The notes: generated from the sequence alone by a model not told the origin. A stretch of DNA of 30,975 nucleotides from DASPKS01 sp035628035 (GCA_035628035.1 DASPKS010000130.1:1-30975); one strand, 5' to 3'; numbered from the stretch's first letter, positions 14,832 to 23,611 are shown. Numbers and translations: made by a program.

Positions 14832-17800
14832 ATGCCCCGACACCTCCTCCCGCTCGCCTGGTGCCTGTTCGCCGCCGCCGTGTCCGCGCAGACGACGGGG
14901 TTCGGCGCGGTCAACGAGCGGAACCACCCGGAGCTCGACTGGCAGGTGGCCGAGACGGAGCACTTCGAGATCATCTACCCGGCGCACCTCGCGGGGCTCG
15001 AAGCGGAGGCGGCGGCCGTCGCCGAGGCGAGCTACGACTCCCTTGCAGCGTACTTCGGCGTCACCATCACGCCGAAGATCCGCCTCTACTTCTCCGACGA
15101 GGACGAGATCTCGAACGGCTCGGCCTACCCCATCGGGCGCGCGGGCTACTCGACGATGTGGGTCCACACGAACGACTACGCCGAGAACTGGACGGGCGAC
15201 GTGAAGTGGCTCCGGAAGGTGATCGCGCACGAGCTCGCGCACCTCTTCCACTTCCGCACGGTGCGCGGGCCGCTCGGCCTTCTCGACAACCTCCTCGGGG
15301 AGCCGCTCCCGAGCTTCTGGGCCGAGGGGCTCGCGCAGTACACGACGGAGCGGTGGGACGCCCAGCGCGGCGACCGCTGGCTTCGCACCGCCGCCTTCGA
15401 GGACCGCCTCAACCCCGACGACGGGGGCTCGGCCTGGAACGGCCGCCTTCGCTACGCCCTCGGCAACAGCCAGGTGCGCTACCTCGCCCAGCGCTACGGC
15501 GACTCGACGATCACGCGCATCCTCCGCCACCGCCGCCCGGCTGTCCCCGGCCTGCCCGGGTCGCACGACTTCTACGCCGCCTTCCGCGCCGTCACCGGGC
15601 GGCCCTACCGCGAGTTCAACGAGGAGTGGCGGAAGCACGTCAACGTGCACTACAACACCCTCGCCGGGCAGATGGAGCGCGTGGACTCGCTGCAGGTCCG
15701 CCGCCTCGCGTTGCCCGGGCAGTACGTCTACGCCGTCGCGTACAGCCCGGACACGTCGCGCGTGGCGGCGGTCGTGCTGACCTCACTCGTGCGGCCGGTG
15801 CGAAGGCTGTTCGTGATGCACAACACGCCCGTGAACACGGCCGAAGCGCGGGGCGTCCGCGTGCTCGCCGAGGGCGCGATCACCGGCCCCATCGCGTGGA
15901 GCCCCGACGGCCGGCAGATCGCCTACACCCGGAACGTCCGCGGGCGGCACGGCTCGCTCCTCAACGACCTCTACGTGGTGGACGTGGAGACGGGCCGGAA
16001 GCGCCGCCTCACCGAGAGCCGCCGCGCGAGCGCACCTTCGTTCTCGCCCGACGGCCGGACGCTCGCGTTCATCGGCTCCGAAGGGAGCACGGCCAATCTT
16101 TTCCTCCTCGACTTGGAGACGGGCCGCGAGACGGCGCTCACGCGCTTCGTAGGCGACGTGCAGCTCACCGGCGCGCGGTGGAGCCCGCGCGGCGACCGCA
16201 TCGCCGTCGCACGCTTCGACGAGGCCGGCCAGCGCGACCTCCTCGTCGTCGAGGTGGCGACGGGCGGCGTGCTCCCCCTCGCGACGGGCGAAGGGCTCGC
16301 GACCGAAGACAACGACAGCCGGGGCCCGGTGTGGCGCCCCGACGGCGCTGCGCTCGCCTTCACCTCCTTCCGCGACGATGTGCCCAACGTGTTCGTCGTC
16401 CCGCTCGTCGAAGGGCCGGAAGTGGCCATTCGAGCGGACGTGGGGATCGGGACGAACGGCCACGCGCCGGACACGACCGCGTCGGATACGGCGGAGGTGC
16501 ACGAGCCGCAGGGGGAGGAGCGCGTGACGTACCTCTTCACCGGGGCCTCGGTCCAGGACTGGCTCCCGCCCGACTCGCTCCACCCCGCCGGGCGGCTCGT
16601 GCTCGTCTCCACCGAGACCAAGCAGCGCGACCGCGTGTTCGTCGTCGACGCCGCGCGGCGGCCGACGGTGGACGGGCCTGCGGCGCCCGCGCCCGGCTAC
16701 CACGAATGGACGGAGCACCGCCCGCCGCACGCGCTCCCGCCCGCCATGCCGCCCGACCCCGCGCTCGTTCAGCGGCGGTACCGGTACAACAGCCTGCGCA
16801 ACCTCACGCACGGCATCACCCTTCCCCTCCCGTACGCCGACCCCGAGCAGAACGACTACGGCGTGTTCGCCAACTCGATCTGGCTCGAGCCCCTCGGGAA
16901 GCACCAGCTCTTCGTGCTCGGCGGCGTCTCGTTCACCCGGTTCGCGGACAAGTCGTTTCTCCTCCTCTCGTACACCAACAACACGCTCGCGCCGAGCCTC
17001 ACGCTCAACCTCTACCGGTTCCCCGGGCCCGGCCGGTTCTACGGCTCGGCCCTCCTCGTCGAGAACCTGACGGGCGGGGACCTCGGGGCCGTGCTCCCGC
17101 TCGACCTCACCGACGCCCCCTTCACGACGACGCTCGCCGGCCTCCGCCTCCGCTACGCCTACGCCGAGCCGTACGACCTCGACAACCCGGACCTCGATGC
17201 GGCCGGCGGCCCGCTCCCCGAGCCGGAGGAGGGCTTCCGCGCCGACGTGCAGGTGGGGTTCGCGTGGAAGCGCCAGCGGCCGTACCGCTACAACACCGTC
17301 GCTCCGCTCGACGGCACCGGCCTCCGCGTGCGCGTGACGGCCGGCGTGCCCGTGCTCGGCGCCGAGAACCGGTTCGTGCTGCCCGACGCGGCGGCGTACT
17401 GGATCTCGCCCACGCTCGGCATCGGCAACGTGTTCGTGTACGGGCGCGCGACGGCCCGCTTCGGCGAGAGCCTCGCGCAGGACGTCCTCGGCCTCTCCCG
17501 CTACGACGACGTCGACCTCCAGATCCCCTTCGTCGGCACGCTCACGCTCGACGACGCCGAGCGCGTGCGCGGCTACCGCCGCTACGCTGTCGGCGACCGC
17601 GTGCTCTTCGGGACCATCGAGTACCGCACGCCGCCCGTGCTCGACCTTGACACGCGGCTGTTCGGGTTCGTCGAGCTGGGGCAGACCTCCTTCGTCGGCT
17701 TCGTCGACGCCGGGATGGTGTGGACCGGCTCGGATGTCGACGCGGCCATCCGGCGGACGGGCGTGGGGCTGGAGGCGAAGAACGAGCTGGGCCTCGGCCC

Positions 17801-17918
17801 CTTCCGCCTCACGCACGCCCTCGGCGTGGCGCTGCCGTGGCACCGCGTCGGCGCCGAGGACCTCGTGTGGGACGACGCGGACCTCTACTACCGCCTCCAG
17901 GCCACCGTCCCGTTCTGA
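14832..17918 (+). CDS. Gluzincin peptidase / TolB-like propeller / outer-membrane barrel fusion
   Basis: A 1028-residue exported protein with signal peptide (1-19, AAAVSAQ). Residues 30-270 are a gluzincin metallopeptidase: H133-E-L-A-H137 (VIAHELAHLFHF) with the third ligand E165 in FWAEGLAQY. Residues about 290-640 contain TolB/WD40-like blades (ITGPIAWSPDGRQIAYTRN, APSFSPDGRTLAFIGS, GARWSPRGDRIAVARF, GPVWRPDGAALAFTSF). Residues about 690-1028 are a long beta-barrel (FVLGGVSFTRFADKSFLLLSYTNN ... YYRLQATVPF) resembling the BamA/Omp85 or surface-antigen type and ending in Phe. The peptidase and propeller should therefore be anchored to the outer membrane by their own barrel. The substrate is unknown. 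It is divergent from the nuclease-like gene; a thioredoxin lipoprotein gene follows after 37 bases. Confidence 0.85.
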   Translation: MPRHLLPLAWCLFAAAVSAQTTGFGAVNERNHPELDWQVAETEHFEIIYPAHLAGLEAEAAAVAEASYDSLAAYFGVTITPKIRLYFSDEDEISNGSAYPIGRAGYSTMWVHTNDYAENWTGDVKWLRKVIAHELAHLFHFRTVRGPLGLLDNLLGEPLPSFWAEGLAQYTTERWDAQRGDRWLRTAAFEDRLNPDDGGSAWNGRLRYALGNSQVRYLAQRYGDSTITRILRHRRPAVPGLPGSHDFYAAFRAVTGRPYREFNEEWRKHVNVHYNTLAGQMERVDSLQVRRLALPGQYVYAVAYSPDTSRVAAVVLTSLVRPVRRLFVMHNTPVNTAEARGVRVLAEGAITGPIAWSPDGRQIAYTRNVRGRHGSLLNDLYVVDVETGRKRRLTESRRASAPSFSPDGRTLAFIGSEGSTANLFLLDLETGRETALTRFVGDVQLTGARWSPRGDRIAVARFDEAGQRDLLVVEVATGGVLPLATGEGLATEDNDSRGPVWRPDGAALAFTSFRDDVPNVFVVPLVEGPEVAIRADVGIGTNGHAPDTTASDTAEVHEPQGEERVTYLFTGASVQDWLPPDSLHPAGRLVLVSTETKQRDRVFVVDAARRPTVDGPAAPAPGYHEWTEHRPPHALPPAMPPDPALVQRRYRYNSLRNLTHGITLPLPYADPEQNDYGVFANSIWLEPLGKHQLFVLGGVSFTRFADKSFLLLSYTNNTLAPSLTLNLYRFPGPGRFYGSALLVENLTGGDLGAVLPLDLTDAPFTTTLAGLRLRYAYAEPYDLDNPDLDAAGGPLPEPEEGFRADVQVGFAWKRQRPYRYNTVAPLDGTGLRVRVTAGVPVLGAENRFVLPDAAAYWISPTLGIGNVFVYGRATARFGESLAQDVLGLSRYDDVDLQIPFVGTLTLDDAERVRGYRRYAVGDRVLFGTIEYRTPPVLDLDTRLFGFVELGQTSFVGFVDAGMVWTGSDVDAAIRRTGVGLEAKNELGLGPFRLTHALGVALPWHRVGAEDLVWDDADLYYRLQATVPF

Positions 17919-17924
17919 GCACGC

Positions 17925-17932
17925 TACCTTGC
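17925..17932 (+). promoter_or_regulatory. Candidate -7 box TACCTTGC before the thioredoxin lipoprotein gene
   Basis: TACCTTGC lies six bases after the stop of the peptidase-barrel gene and 23 bases before ATG 17956. No clear -33 element was seen, so read-through from the upstream gene is also possible. Confidence 0.3.
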
Positions 17933-17955
17933 CGGCGGTCCCTCCCGCTACGCCC

Positions 17956-18546
17956 ATGCGCCTGTCCGTCCTCGCCCTACTGATCGCCGTCGCGCTCACC
18001 GGATGCGCGCAGGGCGCCCGCACCGTGGCCTCCGGCGCGACGCCTGCGCGGTCGGACCCCGCCCCGCCCACTACTCCTTCCAACGCGTCTGCGACGCCGG
18101 TGCCGAACCCCTTTGAGGCCGCCCGCGACACCTCTGCGGCGGCCTACGCGGTCCGCTTCGACCCCGCGCGCGACCCGGCGGCCGACGTGCGCGCCGCGTC
18201 GGAGGTGGCCCGCCGCGAGGGCAAGCGGATCCTCCTCGACGTCGGCGGCGAGTGGTGCATCTGGTGCCACCGCATGGACGCCTTCTTCGAGGCGAACCCC
18301 GACCTCAAGGCGCTCCGCGACGATGCGTTCGTGCTCGTGAAGGTGAACGTGAGCGAGGAGAACATGAACGCGGCGTTCCTCTCGGCCTACCCCGAGATCC
18401 CCGGCTACCCCCACCTCTTCGTCCTCAACGCCGACGGCACGTTCCTCCACTCGCAGGGGACGAGCGAGCTGGAGGAGGGCCCCAGCTACAACGCCGAGGC
18501 CGTCCGCGCCTTCCTCACGGCCTGGGCCCCGCCGGCCGGCGGCTAA
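17956..18546 (+). CDS. Thioredoxin-fold lipoprotein (WCIWC)
   Basis: A 196-residue lipoprotein. The lipobox is LTGC with the lipidated Cys at C17 (IAVALTGCAQG), followed by a Pro/Ala/Thr-rich spacer to about residue 60. The thioredoxin-like domain carries the redox motif W100-C101-I102-W103-C104 in LLDVGGEWCIWCHRMD, then LVKVNVSEENMN, and the cis-Pro segment PEIPGYPHLFVLNADG. This pattern (W-C-x-W-C-H-x-M) is usual for periplasmic DsbD-gamma/YyaL-like thioredoxins. It probably reduces or repairs disulfides in the periplasm. It directly follows the peptidase-barrel gene and may be co-expressed with it. Confidence 0.88.
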   Translation: MRLSVLALLIAVALTGCAQGARTVASGATPARSDPAPPTTPSNASATPVPNPFEAARDTSAAAYAVRFDPARDPAADVRAASEVARREGKRILLDVGGEWCIWCHRMDAFFEANPDLKALRDDAFVLVKVNVSEENMNAAFLSAYPEIPGYPHLFVLNADGTFLHSQGTSELEEGPSYNAEAVRAFLTAWAPPAGG

Positions 18547-18602
18547 AACCCCGCCGCGCCGCGCGCGTTCGAGGCAGGCGCCTCTGCTCCACCGCCCCCT
18601 CC

Positions 18603-19415
18603 ATGCGCGCCCTCGACGTTCACGGCGTGCCGATGCCCGTGCTCGGGCTCGGCACGTGGCTCCTCCGCGGCGACGCCTGCCGCCGCGCCGTCGCCGACGC
18701 CCTCGCCGTCGGCTACCGCCACGTCGACACCGCCGAGATGTACGAGAACGAGGAGGCGGTGCGCCGAGGGATGGCCGACAGCGGCGTCCCTCGCGCCGAC
18801 GTCTTCCTCACGACGAAGGTGTGGCGCGACCACCTCCGCCGTGCCGACCTCCCGCACGCCGTCGCCGGAAGCCTCCGGCGCCTCGGCACCGACTACGTGG
18901 ACCTCCTCCTCGTCCACTGGCCGAACGAGGCGGTGCCGCTCGACGAGACGCTCGGCGCCCTACAGGAAGTCCAGGCCGCCGGAAAGGCGCGGCTCATCGG
19001 CGTGAGCAACTTCCCCGCGCCGCTCCTCCAAGAAGCGCTCGCCCTCGCGCCCGACCTCGCGTGCGACCAGGTGGAGTATCACATCCTCCTCGGACAGGAA
19101 GACGTCCTCGACGTCGTCCGGCCGCGCGGGATGGTGCTCACGGCGTACAGCCCGCTTGCACGGGGGCGCGTGGCGAAGGACGAGACGGTGCAGACGATCG
19201 CCGCTGTCCACGGTGTGAGCGCCTCGCACATCGCCCTCGCGTGGCTCCTCCGCCAGGACCGCGTGGCCGTGATCCCGAAGGCCTCCACGCGCGAGCACCT
19301 CGAAGCGAACCTCGCCGCGCTCGACTTCCAGCTCTCGGACGAGGAGACCGCCGCCCTCGACGCGCTCCCGAAGCACCGCCGCTTCGTCAGCCCCGACTGG
19401 GCGCCCCCCTGGTAG
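18603..19415 (+). CDS. Aldo/keto reductase
   Basis: A 270-residue NADPH-dependent oxidoreductase of the aldo/keto reductase superfamily, similar to the 2,5-diketo-gluconate reductase / DkgB group. The catalytic tetrad is complete: D42 and Y47 (HVDTAEMYENE), K72 (TTKVW) and H105 (LLVHWPNE). GVSNF, QVEYHILL, AYSPLARG and the NADPH site VIPKASTREHLEANL are all present. ATG 18603 gives the expected start right before the first beta-hairpin (VHGVPMPVLGLGTW). The 56-base gap after the lipoprotein gene has no terminator. The in vivo carbonyl substrate is unknown. Confidence 0.93.
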   Translation: MRALDVHGVPMPVLGLGTWLLRGDACRRAVADALAVGYRHVDTAEMYENEEAVRRGMADSGVPRADVFLTTKVWRDHLRRADLPHAVAGSLRRLGTDYVDLLLVHWPNEAVPLDETLGALQEVQAAGKARLIGVSNFPAPLLQEALALAPDLACDQVEYHILLGQEDVLDVVRPRGMVLTAYSPLARGRVAKDETVQTIAAVHGVSASHIALAWLLRQDRVAVIPKASTREHLEANLAALDFQLSDEETAALDALPKHRRFVSPDWAPPW

Positions 19416-19441
19416 GCGCGTCGTGCGCACCGCGACGGCCG

Positions 19442-19467
19442 TGCACAGGGGGTAGGCCCCGTGTGCA
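19442..19467 (+). terminator. Imperfect hairpin after the aldo/keto reductase gene
   Basis: TGCACA ... TGTGCA arms with four G:C pairs above a G-G mismatch and a TAGG loop (19442-19467) lie 26 bases after the stop. No T-run follows, so it is a weak terminator or an operator-like dyad. Confidence 0.3.
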
Positions 19468-19503
19468 AAGAGCGGGGGCGCTCCGAATCGGCGGACCTCC
19501 TTC

Positions 19504-19535
19504 TTGTGACGACCCTTTTTTGCGTCGTAGCCTCC
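19504..19535 (+). promoter_or_regulatory. Candidate promoter (TTG-21-TAGCCTCC) before the VDFDPGPG-repeat gene
   Basis: TTG at 19504-19506 and TAGCCTCC at 19528-19535 are separated by 21 bases; the box ends 24 bases before ATG 19560. The spacer contains a T-run (TTTTTTG) like those before 13170 and 23853. Confidence 0.4.
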
Positions 19536-19559
19536 CGCGTTCCTCCTCCACCACCACCG

Positions 19560-21326
19560 ATGGACTGCTTTCGCTACGCCCTCGTGGGGATCGGGCTGCT
19601 CGCCGCAGCGCCCGCCCACGCCCAGCTCCCCTTCGCCCTCGGCAGCGGCGGCTTCGACGACGCCTTCGCTGTCGACGTCGGCCCGGGCGGCCTCCTCGTC
19701 GTGGGAGGCGCGTTCGAGGAGACGGTCGACTTCGACCCCGGCCCCGACGTCGTCACCCGCACCGCCGTCGGGTTCGACGACGCCTACGTCGCCGCCTACG
19801 CCTCCGACGGCTCCTTCGCGTGGGTCGTCGCGCTTGGCAGCGGCAGCACCGACGTCGTGAACGGGGTCGCCTCCGACTCCACCGGCGACGTGTACGTCAC
19901 CGGCCACTTCAGCGGGCCGGTCGACTTCGACCCCGGCCCGGGCACGTTCACCCTCACCCCGCAGGGCTCCCAGGCCGTCTTCGTCGCCTCCTACAACACC
20001 GACGGCTCGTTCCGGTGGGCCTTCGCGCTCGGCGACGAGGACTTCAACTACGCCGGCGACATCGCCGTAGATCGCCACCGGGTGTTCGTGACGGGCGGCG
20101 TCGAGGGCACGTCCGACTTCGACCCCGGTCCGGGCACGCACTTCGTCACGGCCAACAGCGGCGAGGACGCCTTCCTCGCCTCCTATACCGTCGGCGGCGC
20201 GTTCCGGTGGGCGTTCAACATCGGGACGGCCGGCTCCGGCGCCGACTTCGACGAGGGCGCCGACGTCACCGCCCGCGACGGCCACGTGTGGGCCACCGGG
20301 ATGTTCTCTTCCGCGGCCGACTTCCAGGGCGGCCCCGGCGAGGTCATCCTCAACGCCGGCGACGGGTTCAACGACGTCTACGTGGCGCGCTACGCCGCCG
20401 ATGGCCCCGCCACCGGGCCCGCGTTCGAGTGGGGGTTCGGCATCGGCGACGAGTCCTTCGACGGGGGGTTCGGGATCGCCGTCGACGACGCGCTCAACAC
20501 GTACGTGACGGGGTTCTTCCGCGGCACGGCCGACTTCGACCCCGGCGGCGCCACGGAGGTCCTCACGAGCGCCGGCCAGCAGGACGCCTTCGTGGCGCGC
20601 TACGGCGTCCTCGGCGGGTTCCACTGGGCGTTCCCCCTCGGCAGCGGCGCCTTCGAGACGGGGAACGATCTCGTCGTCCGCGACGGCGCCCTCTACGTAG
20701 GCGGCTCCTTCGGCGACACCGTGGACTTCGACCCCGGCGCGGGCACCTCGAACCAGACCGCCATCGGGTTCGACGACTTCTTCGTGGCGCGGTACACCAC
20801 GGGCGGCTCGGGGCAGCGGCCCGCGCTCGTGTGGGTGAACCACGCGGGGGCGGTGGAGTCCGCCGCGACCGTGAACGAGCTCGCCCTCTCGCCCTTCCTC
20901 AGCGGCGTCTTCGCCGTGGGCACGTTCGAGGGGACGATGGACGTGGACCCCGGCCCCGGCGAGGTCCTCCTCACCGAGCAGGGGCTCGGCGACGGGTTCG
21001 TCCTTCGCTACGCCGATGACGGGACGCTGCCGTCGTCGGCCGAGGATAGCCCGGAGGCGCCGGTCGGGTTCGCGCTCTCTTCGGCGTACCCGAACCCGTT
21101 CAACCCGCAGACGACCCTCACACTGACGGTGGGCGCGGCGCAGACCCTCCGCGTGGCGGTGGTCGACGCGCTCGGCCGCGAGGTGGCGCTGCTCCACGAG
21201 GGGCCGGTGGCGGCGGGCCCGCTCACGCTCACGTTCGACGCGGCCACGCTCCCGAGCGGGGTGTATCTCGTCCGCGCCGTCGGCCCGAGGGGCACCGCGT
21301 CGCGCGCCGTGACGCTCGCGCGGTAG
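19560..21326 (+). CDS. Secreted seven-repeat (VDFDPGPG) propeller protein with type IX sorting domain
   Basis: A 588-residue exported protein with signal peptide (about 1-22, APAHAQ). It has seven repeats, each with a DFDPG-type element: VDFDPGPD, VDFDPGPG, SDFDPGPG, ADFQGGPG, ADFDPGGA, VDFDPGAG and MDVDPGPG. Each repeat also has FVARY and a WAFALG-like strand. The pattern resembles SBBP (seven-bladed beta-propeller) repeats, so one closed seven-bladed propeller is likely. The acidic DFDPG loops could bind calcium. The end is a T9SS type A sorting domain (AYPNPFNPQTTLTL ... VVDALGREVAL ... PSGVYLVRAV). ATG 19560 was chosen because it begins a proper signal peptide; the frame extended to 19461 does not. 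It converges with the regulator at 21339 with 12 bases between stops. Confidence 0.87.
   Translation: MDCFRYALVGIGLLAAAPAHAQLPFALGSGGFDDAFAVDVGPGGLLVVGGAFEETVDFDPGPDVVTRTAVGFDDAYVAAYASDGSFAWVVALGSGSTDVVNGVASDSTGDVYVTGHFSGPVDFDPGPGTFTLTPQGSQAVFVASYNTDGSFRWAFALGDEDFNYAGDIAVDRHRVFVTGGVEGTSDFDPGPGTHFVTANSGEDAFLASYTVGGAFRWAFNIGTAGSGADFDEGADVTARDGHVWATGMFSSAADFQGGPGEVILNAGDGFNDVYVARYAADGPATGPAFEWGFGIGDESFDGGFGIAVDDALNTYVTGFFRGTADFDPGGATEVLTSAGQQDAFVARYGVLGGFHWAFPLGSGAFETGNDLVVRDGALYVGGSFGDTVDFDPGAGTSNQTAIGFDDFFVARYTTGGSGQRPALVWVNHAGAVESAATVNELALSPFLSGVFAVGTFEGTMDVDPGPGEVLLTEQGLGDGFVLRYADDGTLPSSAEDSPEAPVGFALSSAYPNPFNPQTTLTLTVGAAQTLRVAVVDALGREVALLHEGPVAAGPLTLTFDAATLPSGVYLVRAVGPRGTASRAVTLAR
19725..20960 (+). 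repeat. Seven intragenic repeats of 192-216 bases
   Basis: The Asp codon of the DFDPG element recurs at about 19728, 19923, 20115, 20319, 20532, 20724 and 20940. The copies are diverged at base level, which points to old duplications. Confidence 0.8.
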
Positions 21327-21338
21327 CGGAGCGCTCCG

Positions 21339-21731
21339 TCAGAAGAACGTCCCCCCGTCGAGGACGACCCGGACGGCTTCGAGGAGCGCGTCCGGGTCGT
21401 CCTTGAGGACGTACCCGCGCGCGCCGGCCTTCCGCGCTTCGGCGGCGTAGACCGGCTGCGCGTGCGCGGAGAGCATGAGACAAGCAGCGGCGGGGTCCCT
21501 CGTCTGCACGCGCCGCACGAACTCGATCCCGTTCATCCCGGGCAGCGACACGTCCACGACGTGGAGGTCGTACGCCCCGCCGTCTAGAACCGTGAGGCCC
21601 TCTTCGGCCGACGCCACCGCGGCGCTGACCTCCACGCCGGGGCACTCCCCGAGGAGGTCGCTGACGAGCCGCCGGATGAGGGGGTGGTCCTCGACGACGA
21701 GCACGCGGCGCTTCGGGACAGGATCATCCAT
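21339..21731 (-). CDS. Receiver-only response regulator, partner of the adjacent histidine kinase
   Basis: A 130-residue single receiver domain. The key residues are E14-D15 (VLVVEDHP), D60 (LHVVDVSLPGMNG), S88 (LMLSAH) and K110 (GYVLKDD). It ends at LDGGTFF, exactly where NarL-type regulators begin the linker to a LuxR helix-turn-helix, which is absent. It is a close paralogue of the regulator at 2010-2435, with all key residues at the same positions. It lies 35 bases downstream of the histidine kinase gene on the same strand and is very likely its phosphorylation partner. The output must be by protein interaction. Confidence 0.9.
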   Translation of the reverse strand: MDDPVPKRRVLVVEDHPLIRRLVSDLLGECPGVEVSAAVASAEEGLTVLDGGAYDLHVVDVSLPGMNGIEFVRRVQTRDPAAACLMLSAHAQPVYAAEARKAGARGYVLKDDPDALLEAVRVVLDGGTFF

Positions 21732-21766
21732 AGGCCGGGGCAGATCGAGAAGCGGGCCGTCGAACG

Positions 21767-23611
21767 TCACGGGGCGGCGAAGGTGCCGGCGCGGTGGAGG
21801 TGGGCGAGGGGGAACGTGACGACGGCGCGCGTTCCCCGCTCGGGTGTGGGGCCGACGTCCAGCTGCCCGTCGAAGAGGGCGAGGCGCTCGCGCGCCCACG
21901 CGAGCGCCTCGCCGGGTGGCGTGGCCGCCTCCGTGGCCGGCCCGGCGGCCCCTACTCCGTCGTCGTCCACCACGATCCGCAGCACGCCGTCGGCTTCGGC
22001 GACGGCGACCCGGGCCCGCGTAGCCTGGGCGTGCTTGACCGCCGTCCAGAGGAGCTCACGGACGACCTGGAAGAGGAGCGCGCGGACGTCGGGCTGCGGC
22101 ACGGTGAGCCCCTCGGGCGCGTCCACCAGGACGGGGAGGCCGAACCGCTCCTCGACGTGGCCCGCGAGCCACCGGAGCGCCTCGGCGAGCCCCTCGCCCT
22201 TGAGCACGGGCGGGCTGAGGTCCACCGTGAGCCGCCGCGTGAGCGTGAGGGCCTCCTCGGCGAGGGCGTCGGCGGCGTCGACCGCGGCGTCCTGCGCGCC
22301 GCCCTTGCCCCGGGCCCGCCGCAGCACCACGCGCACGCCGTAGAGCATCTGCTGGAGGTCGTCGTGGAGGACGTGCGCGAGCGCGCGGCGCTCCCCCTGC
22401 TCGGCGAGGGCGAGCGCGCTGGCGAGGTGGCGCGCCTGCGCCGTCCGCTCGCGCACGCGCGCCTCTAGGGCCGCCTCGCTCCGGCGGAGCGCCTCGACGT
22501 GCTGGACCTGGCGGATGCCGAGCGTCGAGAGGTCGGCGAGGAGCTGGAGGCGGTGGACCTCGTCCTCCCCGAACGGCGGGTGGTCGGGCGCCCGCGTCAC
22601 GACGAGCGCGCCCATCGGCTCCCCCTCCGAGAACAGCGGCACCACGGCGAGGCGGCACCGCACGCACGCCTCGGAGAGGAGGGCGGCCGTCGGGCGCCCC
22701 TCCCGCTCGACCGTATCCACATCGGTCACCTCCGGGTGCCGTTTCTTGATGACCTCCTCCGCGAGCGAGCCGGGGTAGGGCGCGCGCACGCCCACCGGGA
22801 TCACACTCGTTCCCGACGTCGCGAGCACCTCGATCTCCTGGCGGTCGAAGTCGACCCCTTCGACGAGGGCGCCCGTCCCGCCCGCGACCTCGCGCGCGGC
22901 GTCGGCCACGCGGTCGAGGGCTTCGGCGGTGCCGTGCGCGGCGAGGAGGGTGGCGATCTGCCGGAGCGCCTCGTCCTCGCGGCTCCAGCGGGCCACGTCG
23001 GCCGTGGCCGTGCCGAGCCGGCGGCCCAGGCGGAGCGTGGCGGCGGCCGCCCCGAAGGCGAGGAGGGCGAGGAGGGCCGTGGTCCACGCGCCGATCCGCT
23101 CGGCCCGTGCGATCCGCGCGCGCCGCGCGGCCGTGGCCGCCGCCGCGGCGGCGTCGGCCCGCGCGAGGGCGTAGAGGAGCGCCTCGTACCGCCGCTGCTG
23201 CTCGGGGAGCACCGCCGCGTAGGCCGTCCGCGAGAGGTCGCCGCGCGCGAGGGCTTCTACCGTGCCCACCCACGCGCGCCGCGCGCGGAGCACGACGCCG
23301 ACGCGCTCGGCCAGCGCGGCGTCGGCCCGGGGCGCCAGCCCGCCGAGGCGGCGGGCGACGGCGTCGGTCCCGGCGTGCCAGGCCCGGAGCCGCCCGAGGA
23401 GGAGGGTGTCGCCGGTGAGGGCGTACCCCCGCGCCGCGGCCACCTCCGCTGCCGCGCCGCGCTCCAGCGCGCTGATCGCGGAGGCGAGCGGGCCCACGAC
23501 CTCCGTCAGCTCCCGCCGGAGCGCCCCGTTCCGCTCTGCCACCACGACTGGGCCGACGACGAGCGCGGCCAGGGAGACGAGGACGAACCCGAGGAGGGTG
23601 AGGCTACGCAT
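21767..23611 (-). CDS. Membrane histidine kinase (HisKA_3 type) with altered N-box
   Basis: A 614-residue sensor kinase. TM1 is near residues 5-25 and TM2 near 172-193, enclosing a helical periplasmic sensor of about 145 residues (CHASE3-like). A GAF-like domain (about 215-370) contains a CxxC (EACVRCRLAVVP). The dimerisation/phospho-acceptor helix has H416 (LAHVLHDDLQQMLYG), as in NarX/DegS-type kinases. In the ATPase domain the N-box reads RELLWTAVKHA, with T523 where Asn is expected; the G1 box is present (VVDDDGVGA). The enzyme may be weak, unusual or inactive. ATG 23611 was preferred to the TTG three codons upstream. It forms an operon with the receiver gene downstream. Confidence 0.88.
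   Translation of the reverse strand: MRSLTLLGFVLVSLAALVVGPVVVAERNGALRRELTEVVGPLASAISALERGAAAEVAAARGYALTGDTLLLGRLRAWHAGTDAVARRLGGLAPRADAALAERVGVVLRARRAWVGTVEALARGDLSRTAYAAVLPEQQRRYEALLYALARADAAAAAATAARRARIARAERIGAWTTALLALLAFGAAAATLRLGRRLGTATADVARWSREDEALRQIATLLAAHGTAEALDRVADAAREVAGGTGALVEGVDFDRQEIEVLATSGTSVIPVGVRAPYPGSLAEEVIKKRHPEVTDVDTVEREGRPTAALLSEACVRCRLAVVPLFSEGEPMGALVVTRAPDHPPFGEDEVHRLQLLADLSTLGIRQVQHVEALRRSEAALEARVRERTAQARHLASALALAEQGERRALAHVLHDDLQQMLYGVRVVLRRARGKGGAQDAAVDAADALAEEALTLTRRLTVDLSPPVLKGEGLAEALRWLAGHVEERFGLPVLVDAPEGLTVPQPDVRALLFQVVRELLWTAVKHAQATRARVAVAEADGVLRIVVDDDGVGAAGPATEAATPPGEALAWARERLALFDGQLDVGPTPERGTRAVVTFPLAHLHRAGTFAAP

Noticed and set aside
19461..19559. N-terminal extension of the VDFDPGPG-repeat protein
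   Set aside because: It would place a Pro-rich run before the signal peptide; ATG 19560 gives a normal signal peptide with a promoter-like box 24 bases upstream.
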